Positions 5,907 through 11,842 of a stretch of DNA of 11,842 bases are shown here, piece by piece. How positions within the stretch are numbered: the first letter of the stretch is position 1; each line of letters begins with the position of its first letter. The notes beneath the pieces were generated by a model, which saw only the letters and a program-made list of their open reading frames with translations, was not told the DNA's origin and ran no database searches. The position numbers and the translations under genes were made by a program. The stretch is from FW021-bin31 sp036278455. Lineage in GTDB: Bacteria > Bacteroidota > Bacteroidia > Chitinophagales > Chitinophagaceae. Where the stretch lies: NCBI GenBank assembly GCA_036278455.1, contig DASULB010000027.1, forward strand, positions 1 through 11,842, written 5' to 3'.

Positions 5907-7523
5907 ATGTTTAAGAAGTTTATCGTACCTGTTCTGGTCATCGTGGTTTTTTTACTCGTGCCGGAGGGATGCCACTTTGCCGCCAAACAAAACCATTCGG
6001 CCACCCGCGGCCTGCACTCGGAAGTGATCTATCATATTTTTGAGCGCAGCTTTTATGACAGCAACGGCGATTTGAATGGCGACTTTAATGGCATCAGGGA
6101 AAAATTGGGTTATCTGCAGAAACTTGGTGTAACCGCCCTTTTGCTGACACCGGTTGTCCAGTCCGTCTATTACCATAATTATTTCGCCGATGACTTCGAA
6201 AAAATAGACCCCGCCTATGGGACAAAAGAGGACTGGACGAACCTGGTAAAAGCGGTGCACCGCCATGGCATGAAGATTTACCTGGATGTGGAGTTCCAAT
6301 ATGTGACCGGGCGGCAAAAGTGGTTTAAAGATTCTTATGAAAACCCCCGGTCGCCCTATAGTAAATACATACTTTACAACGGCCCAGGCAACACAAAACC
6401 CGAGCCCATTATTTACAATATTTCCAACCTGCCAGGATACAACGACAGCACCCGGCGGGTAGCTACGGTGAATTTATATAATCCCGGTGTGCAGGATTTT
6501 TTTAACAGGCTGTTAAAGCACTGGATGGATCCGAACAGGGACGGTCATTTTGAAGATGGCGTAGACGGTTTCCGCCTGGATCATATGATGGATAACCTGG
6601 ACCATAAGAACATCCTGCCCCATTTGTTCTCCCGGTTCTGGTGCCCGCTGATCACAAAATTAAAGGCAGTTAATCCAAAGCTGACGATCATCGCCGAGCA
6701 GGCCAACTGGCTTTCTTTTGGCAGGGAATACTTTGACAGCGGATGCGTGGACCGGGTGTTCGCCTTTGACCTCAGGTATGCCATCGCATCCTTCGATAAG
6801 GCAAAGATTTCCGCCATGGCGGACTCCACTTTCAGTCTTACACCCCCTGCTAAAAAGCAGATCGTTTTCATAGAGAACCACGACATGGAACGTTTTGCCT
6901 CGGCCGTGGACCGCAATCCGGCAAAATTACGCGTGGGGGCTGCTTTTAACCTGCTCATCGGCGGTATTCCTTCCATTTATTATGGACAGGAATTAGGGAT
7001 GTTTGGCAAAGGCGGCTTTGGCAGGTTCGGGAAAACCGATGGCAATGACATCCCGCAGCGCGAAGCCTTTGAATGGTTTAGAGCGGATTCCGGCAGGGGG
7101 ATGGCCCTCTGGTACAAAAATACCGGCCCATGGTGGGACAGCACCAACCTGAAACCGGACGATGGTGTATCCCTGGAGGAGGAGCAGCACGAGACCGGTT
7201 CCCTGTGGAATTTTTACAGGACCCTCATCCATTTGCATACATCCAATGCGGCGCTTACGGACGGGGAATATGCAGAAATAGCGAACGGTAACAACGTGGT
7301 TTTTTCTTTTGTCCGCTATACGGCGGATAGCGCTGCCCTGGTAGTGATCAACCTCTCAGGCAGGGGACAGAAAGCCGATCTGGACATGAACGCGGGGCCG
7401 GTAAAGGACAGCTGGCAAAATGAATGGGTGACTTTATTTGGACAGGCGCGCCATGCATGGCATGGGGGAAAATTATCGCTGCTGTTGCCTGCTTATGGTA
7501 TAGCGGTCTGGGAAATCAGGTAA
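5907..7523 (+). CDS. Exported GH13 alpha-amylase family glycoside hydrolase
   Basis: Predicted to hydrolyse or rearrange alpha-glucosidic linkages of starch-like glycans outside the cytoplasm. An N-terminal hydrophobic segment (residues 5-18) marks export. C22 could be a lipoprotein cysteine, but the preceding V-P-E-G is a poor lipobox (Pro at -3). The catalytic barrel starts at EVIYHIFERSFYDSNGDLNGDF (39-60). Region II is GFRLDH (D225, nucleophile), region III IIAEQANW (E264, acid/base) and region IV FIENHDMERF (N324, H325, D326). GIPSIYYGQELGM (353-365) is the usual barrel-closing segment. A calcium-site-like stretch, DPNRDGHFEDGVDG (208-221), precedes region II. Region I reads LDVEFQYV (126-133), where the usual Asn-His after DxVx is Gln-Tyr. 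The C-terminal all-beta domain spans about 450-538. It stands next to a convergent AraC-type regulator. The product should be active, but its specificity within GH13 is open. Confidence 0.93.
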   Translation: MFKKFIVPVLVIVVFLLVPEGCHFAAKQNHSATRGLHSEVIYHIFERSFYDSNGDLNGDFNGIREKLGYLQKLGVTALLLTPVVQSVYYHNYFADDFEKIDPAYGTKEDWTNLVKAVHRHGMKIYLDVEFQYVTGRQKWFKDSYENPRSPYSKYILYNGPGNTKPEPIIYNISNLPGYNDSTRRVATVNLYNPGVQDFFNRLLKHWMDPNRDGHFEDGVDGFRLDHMMDNLDHKNILPHLFSRFWCPLITKLKAVNPKLTIIAEQANWLSFGREYFDSGCVDRVFAFDLRYAIASFDKAKISAMADSTFSLTPPAKKQIVFIENHDMERFASAVDRNPAKLRVGAAFNLLIGGIPSIYYGQELGMFGKGGFGRFGKTDGNDIPQREAFEWFRADSGRGMALWYKNTGPWWDSTNLKPDDGVSLEEEQHETGSLWNFYRTLIHLHTSNAALTDGEYAEIANGNNVVFSFVRYTADSAALVVINLSGRGQKADLDMNAGPVKDSWQNEWVTLFGQARHAWHGGKLSLLLPAYGIAVWEIR

Positions 7524-7565
7524 GGAGCGAAAATCGTCATTGCCCCAAAGACTGCTGCCACCTAC

Positions 7566-8456
7566 CTACCATTTACGATAGTCATCTGCTGTTTCAGACA
7601 CGAATTTTTTGCGGTAATGCAAGGGACTTACCCGCATTTTGGCCTTAAAAGTTTTATTGAAATGGGATACATCGCCAAAGCCACTGTCAAAACAGATAAA
7701 GGATACCGGCTGGTCCGTTTGTACCAGTTGTTGCGCCGCATAGTGAAGCCGGTATTCGATGACGGTTTCCATAAAGGTCTTCCGGGTGATCTTTTTGAAA
7801 TATTTGCAAAAAGCGTTTGCACTCATCTTGGCTACTCCCGCCGCCGCGCCCAGACTGATCTTCTGTCTGAAATTATCCACCACATAAGCAAGCACCTCGT
7901 TGATCCTTTGCTGGTCTTCCCGCGTCAATGCCGCAGCGACACGCCCGGGTGCTAATAAACGATATTCTCCTGACAGGGCCAGCTTTTGCAAAAGCCGCAA
8001 AAGGAGCATCATTTTTTCAAAATTGTTCGCTTCCGCCGCCAGCGACAGGATATGGGTTTCGGACCAGCGCCGTGTTTTCCCGGTAAACTGCATCCCGCTC
8101 CGGCTTCGTTGCAACAGCTGATGAATGTTCGTTAATTCAGGCTTTGACAGGAAGTCCGCCCCCAAAAAGCCAGGATTAAACTGAATGACGATGGCGCCTG
8201 GATTTTCGGTTGCTTCCCCGCCGGCGTCCGTTTTCCAGCAATGGGGCAGGTTGGATCCCAACAACACCAGATCACCGGTCCCAAACGCTGCCATATGCGT
8301 GCCTACATACCGCTTGCCTTCGCCTTTTGAAATAAAGGTCAGTTCATATTCAGGATGAAAATGATAGGGTGCACGGAAAGCCTCCCGTTCAAAGGTCCGC
8401 ACCAGAAAGGAGCATGGCCCGGTAGATTGCAAAGCTTCAAATGCCGGTTTCAGCAT
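7566..8456 (-). CDS. Cupin-AraC family transcription regulator
   Basis: A cytoplasmic regulator of 296 residues, the usual length for this type. Residues 25-95 form a cupin sensor domain, with HFHPEYELTFI (32-42) and GDLVLLGSNLPHCW (61-74) as typical strands. Residues about 183-285 are the AraC DNA-binding domain with two helix-turn-helix units: SLGAAAGVAKMSANAFCKYFKK, then SGFGDVSHFNKTFKAKMRVSPLHYRKK, the family signature. The ligand is not visible, but many such proteins respond to sugars. It converges on the GH13 gene (42-base gap) and diverges from the secreted unknown gene across 120 bases that hold an inverted repeat at 8494-8516. It may regulate that gene, itself or the GH13 gene. The ATG at 8456 fits the normal N-terminus. 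Confidence 0.93.
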   Translation of the reverse strand: MLKPAFEALQSTGPCSFLVRTFEREAFRAPYHFHPEYELTFISKGEGKRYVGTHMAAFGTGDLVLLGSNLPHCWKTDAGGEATENPGAIVIQFNPGFLGADFLSKPELTNIHQLLQRSRSGMQFTGKTRRWSETHILSLAAEANNFEKMMLLLRLLQKLALSGEYRLLAPGRVAAALTREDQQRINEVLAYVVDNFRQKISLGAAAGVAKMSANAFCKYFKKITRKTFMETVIEYRLHYAAQQLVQTDQPVSFICFDSGFGDVSHFNKTFKAKMRVSPLHYRKKFVSETADDYRKW

Positions 8457-8493
8457 AGTCTTATTTTATGCCGAAAGTACTAAAAAACGATGT

Positions 8494-8516
8494 TATTTGA
8501 TAAGATATACCAAATA
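8494..8516. promoter_or_regulatory. Interrupted inverted repeat in the divergent promoter region, candidate operator
   Basis: TATTTG at 8494-8499 pairs with CAAATA at 8511-8516 around an 11-base AT-rich centre, and the inner bases TA (8501-8502) and TA (8508-8509) extend the symmetry. The centre lies about 50 bases upstream of the AraC-type gene and about 70 bases upstream of the divergent secreted-protein gene. This is a natural position for a site controlling both. AraC-type proteins often use direct repeats, so binding by the adjacent regulator is only a guess. Confidence 0.4.
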
Positions 8517-8576
8517 GTGGCGGGCCAAAGGAGATGCCTGGATTTGATTGTACATTAGTACCGTATAACGAAGTTG

Positions 8577-9350
8577 ATGAAAAGCAAGATTCTTTCAGGC
8601 CTGTTATTGTTTTCCTGTTGTGCGGCCCGCGCGCAGTCTGACCCCATGCCGGCCGCGTACCTCGCCGACAGCCTGCCCGGGCTGGTGCGGCAATGCAAAA
8701 ACCTGCTGGATCACGCCTATATGGCCGGCAAGCTGTTGGCCGTCACCGATACGTTGCCGGGATGGGAGGGATTTCCGGTAAAGCTGTATGCTTACAGCAC
8801 GGGGACAGACCTATACACCCGCGCGCCCAAACAAGCCAAGGTTTATCTGTTGAACCCAACGCCGGAAAAACTCGCGATGTGGATCCTCACCACCTGCTGG
8901 ATCGTGAAAAAAAGCCTGGACTACAGGTACACCCACCAGGTATTCCGGACGATCAAACTGCAATCCGGTGCACAGTTTCCGGTGAAAGGATTGGTCTACG
9001 AAGACCAATATACGGCCAATTTTTACGAACCTTATGTCTTTAAAGATGGTGTGACCGTCTATGTCAGGGACAGTGCCTGGTTTCCCAGGGACAAAACCTG
9101 TACGCCCGCTGAGATCGACTATTACCTTCGCCTGACGAACAGGGCGTTAAAACCGCAAACAGGGCAGTACGCCCGGATCATCAGCACCACCCGGGAGGAT
9201 TATAAAAGTGCTGGCGGAAAGCGGGACGTAGGGGATAAGGGTGATCGCAAAATAGCGTGGCTGTCCGTTGTGCGGGATCTTTATAAGCAGGCCCTGCGCT
9301 CGGATACCAATCGATTGATGGTCGATTGGGCCAGGCTGCATCTTAAGTAG
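8577..9350 (+). CDS. Secreted protein of unknown function
   Basis: I do not recognise this 257-residue protein. The start is taken at the ATG at 8577; a TTG directly before it at 8574 is in frame but less likely. The N-terminus has a lysine-rich start, a hydrophobic core (I5 to F12) and an A17-R18-A19 motif before Q20, a good signal peptidase I site. C14 in LFSC is a less likely lipoprotein alternative. The mature part is rich in aromatic residues and mixed strand/helix. Recognisable stretches are PEKLAMWILTTCWIVKKSLDYR (96-117) and EIDYYLRLTNRAL (179-191), with a basic, glycine-containing segment SAGGKRDVGDKGDRK (211-225) near the C-terminus. No catalytic motif or repeat was found. It probably acts in the periplasm or outside the cell. 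It is divergent from an AraC-type regulator and co-directional with the SusC-like gene, but 376 bases apart from it. Confidence 0.8.
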   Translation: MKSKILSGLLLFSCCAARAQSDPMPAAYLADSLPGLVRQCKNLLDHAYMAGKLLAVTDTLPGWEGFPVKLYAYSTGTDLYTRAPKQAKVYLLNPTPEKLAMWILTTCWIVKKSLDYRYTHQVFRTIKLQSGAQFPVKGLVYEDQYTANFYEPYVFKDGVTVYVRDSAWFPRDKTCTPAEIDYYLRLTNRALKPQTGQYARIISTTREDYKSAGGKRDVGDKGDRKIAWLSVVRDLYKQALRSDTNRLMVDWARLHLK

Positions 9351-9454
9351 CCCGAAAGCCTGACGGATACCGGGACGGACAGGAGGGGCATGTGCTTTTC
9401 TTTTCAAGGTCTATTCTTTTTTTAGTGATCTGCGTTCCACAAATTCTTTTCATT

Positions 9455-9488
9455 GGCAGGCAACGCTGCCGGATGATCCGTCGTTTTT
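9455..9488 (+). terminator. Intrinsic terminator candidate after the secreted-protein gene
   Basis: Two adjoining dyads precede a T-run. GGCAG (9455-9459) pairs with CTGCC (9466-9470), and CGGAT (9470-9474) pairs with ATCCG (9476-9480); an outer AACG/CGTT pairing can lengthen the second stem. Five T residues follow at 9484-9488. It lies about 105 bases after the stop of the secreted-protein gene and before the receptor promoter candidate, so it would separate the two transcription units. The stems are short, hence modest confidence. Confidence 0.35.
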
Positions 9489-9541
9489 CCACAGGCAGTG
9501 CTCCTTTCTTTTACATGGGAAACCAGGCCGAAGAAAAAAAG

Positions 9542-9571
9542 TTTGGATAATAAAAAAATTGCCATACTTTG
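9542..9571 (+). promoter_or_regulatory. Bacteroidota-type promoter candidate for the SusC-like gene
   Basis: TTTG at 9542-9545 is followed after 19 bases by TACTTTG (9565-9571). The Bacteroidota housekeeping promoter is TTTG, 19-21 bases, TAnnTTTG; here one base is missing between TA and TTTG, the rest matches. The spacer is AT-rich. It reads toward the receptor gene and would start transcription about 150 bases upstream of its ATG. Confidence 0.5.
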
Positions 9572-9726
9572 TGTACTAATTACACATTAATATCCTGAAA
9601 ACCCCTTATCTATTTCTTCCGGCTGTTACCGGCACGGGACGATGTAAGCTACGAAGTATCAAAGCTACCCAGGGCCATCCGGAATGGAAAAACTGTTTAT
9701 CATCAACCAACTAAATATCCACGTCT

Positions 9727-11842
9727 ATGCAATTCAGAAATTTACGCACAGTGCTTATGGTCCCCCTGCTGCTTTTCACATTGAGTGCCGTGTGTCAGGA
9801 AACCCAGGTGAGCGGTACGGTCATTGATGCGATGAACAAGTCGCCTTTGGCCGGGGTTACGGTCGTTGCCAACGGCACCTCGACGGGCACCGCGACGGAT
9901 GCCAACGGCGTTTTTAAGCTCAGCATCCCCGCCACGGTTACCACATTGGCGTTTTCCTATGTGGGGTATGTCACCAGGGAGGTGCCTGTAGGCAATGGGA
10001 ACCTGCAGGTCGCCCTGCATGTTTCCAGCGCGTCCTTAAACGAACTGGTGGTGATTGGCTATGGTACACAGCAGAAAAAGGACCTGACGGGTGCGATCGC
10101 CACGGTAAATGCCAAGGATTTCCAGAAAGGCGCGATTACCTCGCCGGACCAGCTGATCGCGGGCAAAATATCCGGTGTGACCGTTACTTCCAATGGTGGC
10201 GCCCCCGGTTCGGGAAGCACCATTCGTATTCGGGGGCTGGCCTCGCTGAATGGCAACAAGGACCCGCTCATCGTTATCGACGGGGTTCCTTTGGCGCCCA
10301 GTAAGGATCAGTTCGGGACGCCGACCATCGCCGGCATAGCCGATCCTTTGAGCCTGATCAATCCAAATGATATCGCCAGCATCACTGTGCTCAAGGATGC
10401 TTCCGCTGCCGCCATTTATGGATCCAGGGCTTCGGCCGGCGTAATCCTGATCACCACCAAAAAAGGACAGGGCGGTCGCGCGAGGTTCAATTTTAATACA
10501 TCGCTTTCCTTTTCCATGATTCCCCGGGAGGTGGACGTGTTGTCCCCGAAGCAATTTCGCACCTATGTGAATACTTATGGTGACTCCAGCCATCAGGCGT
10601 TGCTGGGAAGCGCAAGCACAGACTGGCAGAAGGAGATTTACCGCACGGCGGTGACCACTAATAATAACCTGAGCATCTCCGGCACCTTGAAAAACATGCC
10701 CTATCGCGTTTCCATCGGTTATCTGGATCAGCAGGGCATCCTTAAAACAGACAAGCTCAGTCGGACATCGGCGTCCGTGAAGCTGAATCCGGTGTTGCTG
10801 GACGGCCATCTGAGAATCGACCTGAATTTAACCGGCAGCTTATCTGAATCACGATTTGGCAATCAGAGCGCGATCATCTCATCTGTCCAATTCGATCCTA
10901 CGCAACCCATCTACAAATCAGGAAGCCCGTTTGGCGGTTATTGGGAGTGGGTAAAAAACGGGATATTGAACCCGCTGGCCCCGCGTAATCCCGTGGCGCT
11001 GCTTTACCAGAAACATGATCTCAGCCATGCCAACAGAAGCTTTGGCAACGTGGAATTTAACTACAGCCTGCCGATGTTGCCCGAACTTCATGCGATCCTG
11101 AACCTGGGTTATGACGTCTCCAAAGGAAAGGGAACGGTGAATATCCCCGGCAACGCGGCGCAGAGCTGGGCTACTACGACCAACCACGGATCCAATTCAC
11201 AGTATCTGCAGAAAAGGCAAAATACGGTCGGTGAGTTCAGTCTTAATTACGTGAAAGAACTGGCGGCCATTAAAAGCAATATCAACGCCACGGCCGGTTA
11301 CGGGTATTATAATAATTTAACCACCAGCTTCAATTATGCCACCCTTGATTCCAAGGGGGATACCATCCCCGGTACGGCACCGGTCTACCCGTTTGATAAA
11401 CCGGAGAATACCCTGATCTCCTATTATGGCCGTTTGATTTACACCTATAACGAAAAATATATCCTCACAGCCTCTATCCGCCGGGACGGCTCTTCCCGTT
11501 TCTCACCCAAAGAGCGCTGGGGCGTTTTTCCCGCTCTTGCCCTGGCCTGGAGGATGGATCAGGAAAACTTTCTGAAGGATTCCAAAACCATCTCCGCGAT
11601 GAAGTTGCGCTTAAGCTACGGAGTTACCGGCAATCAGGAAGGGATCGGCAACTATTCTTATTTGCCGGATTATTCTTTAGGCAACAACGCTTCCCAGTAC
11701 CAGTTTGGTGATAAATATTATTACATGGCCACCCCTGCCCCTTATGTGGCGAACTTTACCTGGGAGCAAACAGCCTCCACCAATGTGGGCCTGGATTATG
11801 GATTCTTACAGAACCGTATTAACGGTAGCATTGATTACTATT
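9727..11842 (+). CDS. SusC/RagA-type TonB-linked outer-membrane receptor, 3' end outside window
   Basis: An outer-membrane barrel that imports glycans or other oligomers, powered by TonB and usually paired with a SusD-type surface lipoprotein. Translation from the ATG at 9727 is open for 705 codons to the window edge; full-length members have about 1000 residues, so the last third of the barrel is missing. A signal peptide (1 to about 23, MQFRNLRTVLMVPLLLFTLS...) is followed by a carboxypeptidase-regulatory-like domain starting at VSGTVIDAMNKSPLAGVTV (28-46). The TonB-box-like segment ELVVIGYGTQ is at 106-115. The plug domain holds STIRIRG (164-170), PLIVIDGVP (180-188) and the hallmark ITVLKDASAAAIYGSRASAGV (219-239). 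Barrel strands follow, including RRDGSSRFSPKERWGVFPALALAWR. No N-terminal STN domain is present, so control by a FecR/anti-sigma pathway is not expected. The substrate is unknown. Confidence 0.96.
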   Translation, partial: MQFRNLRTVLMVPLLLFTLSAVCQETQVSGTVIDAMNKSPLAGVTVVANGTSTGTATDANGVFKLSIPATVTTLAFSYVGYVTREVPVGNGNLQVALHVSSASLNELVVIGYGTQQKKDLTGAIATVNAKDFQKGAITSPDQLIAGKISGVTVTSNGGAPGSGSTIRIRGLASLNGNKDPLIVIDGVPLAPSKDQFGTPTIAGIADPLSLINPNDIASITVLKDASAAAIYGSRASAGVILITTKKGQGGRARFNFNTSLSFSMIPREVDVLSPKQFRTYVNTYGDSSHQALLGSASTDWQKEIYRTAVTTNNNLSISGTLKNMPYRVSIGYLDQQGILKTDKLSRTSASVKLNPVLLDGHLRIDLNLTGSLSESRFGNQSAIISSVQFDPTQPIYKSGSPFGGYWEWVKNGILNPLAPRNPVALLYQKHDLSHANRSFGNVEFNYSLPMLPELHAILNLGYDVSKGKGTVNIPGNAAQSWATTTNHGSNSQYLQKRQNTVGEFSLNYVKELAAIKSNINATAGYGYYNNLTTSFNYATLDSKGDTIPGTAPVYPFDKPENTLISYYGRLIYTYNEKYILTASIRRDGSSRFSPKERWGVFPALALAWRMDQENFLKDSKTISAMKLRLSYGVTGNQEGIGNYSYLPDYSLGNNASQYQFGDKYYYMATPAPYVANFTWEQTASTNVGLDYGFLQNRINGSIDYY

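Larger units (their letters stand above)
9351..9726. other. Non-coding region and long leader upstream of the SusC-like gene
   Basis: A 376-base stretch without a supported gene. It holds a terminator-like structure at 9455-9488 and a Bacteroidota-type promoter candidate at 9542-9571. If that promoter is used, the receptor mRNA has a leader of roughly 150 bases. A 47-codon frame beginning at 9684 overlaps the receptor start in another frame and has no supporting feature. Confidence 0.55.

Noticed and set aside
9684..9827. Possible small upstream frame (47 codons) overlapping the SusC-like start
   Set aside because: It overlaps the receptor signal peptide out of frame and shows no ribosome-binding or conservation-type signal that can be judged here.
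10036..10809. Open frame of 257 codons on the minus strand opposite the SusC-like gene
   Set aside because: Antisense to the plug domain and early barrel of a clear receptor; the translation has no recognisable motif.
5907..11842. A single polysaccharide-utilisation operon from the GH13 gene through the SusC-like gene
   Set aside because: The regulator is on the opposite strand, the gaps are large, and a terminator and a promoter candidate separate the last two genes. Only a loose neighbourhood can be claimed.

Overview
The window looks like a chromosomal segment of a Bacteroidota bacterium, most likely a soil or environmental member of the Chitinophagaceae/Sphingobacteria group. The strongest sign is the SusC/RagA-type TonB-linked outer-membrane receptor at the right end. 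Other support comes from a possible Bacteroidota-type promoter (TTTG, 19 bases, TACTTTG) in front of it, the lack of obvious Shine-Dalgarno sequences, and moderate GC content with AT-rich intergenic stretches. The assignment rests on gene content alone.

Layout from left to right. (1) A family 2 glycosyltransferase on the minus strand, cut off at the left edge. (2) A non-coding stretch of about 460 bases with small dyads. (3) A cytoplasmic YtcJ-type metal-dependent amidohydrolase. (4) A two-gene cysteine biosynthesis unit, serine O-acetyltransferase (cysE) and cysteine synthase B type (cysM), 13 bases apart. (5) A non-coding stretch of about 310 bases ending in a perfect 12-base palindrome, then a phytanoyl-CoA dioxygenase (PhyH) family enzyme. 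(6) An exported GH13 alpha-amylase family protein with an atypical conserved region I. (7) A convergent cupin/AraC-type transcription regulator on the minus strand. (8) A divergent intergenic region with an inverted repeat, then a secreted protein of unknown function. (9) A non-coding stretch of about 375 bases with a terminator-like structure and a promoter candidate. (10) The first 705 codons of the SusC/RagA-type receptor, open at the right edge.

The only pair that clearly works together is cysE-cysM: O-acetylserine made by the first enzyme is the substrate of the second. The GH13 protein, AraC-type regulator, unknown secreted protein and SusC-like receptor could belong to a glycan-use region. 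They are not one co-directional operon, however, and the SusD-type partner expected after the receptor lies outside the window, so that link is an inference. I see no phage, insertion sequence, CRISPR array, tRNA or rRNA. I do not see convincing evidence for a new multi-gene system. The most open questions are the secreted unknown protein, the altered GH13 region I and several intergenic dyads.
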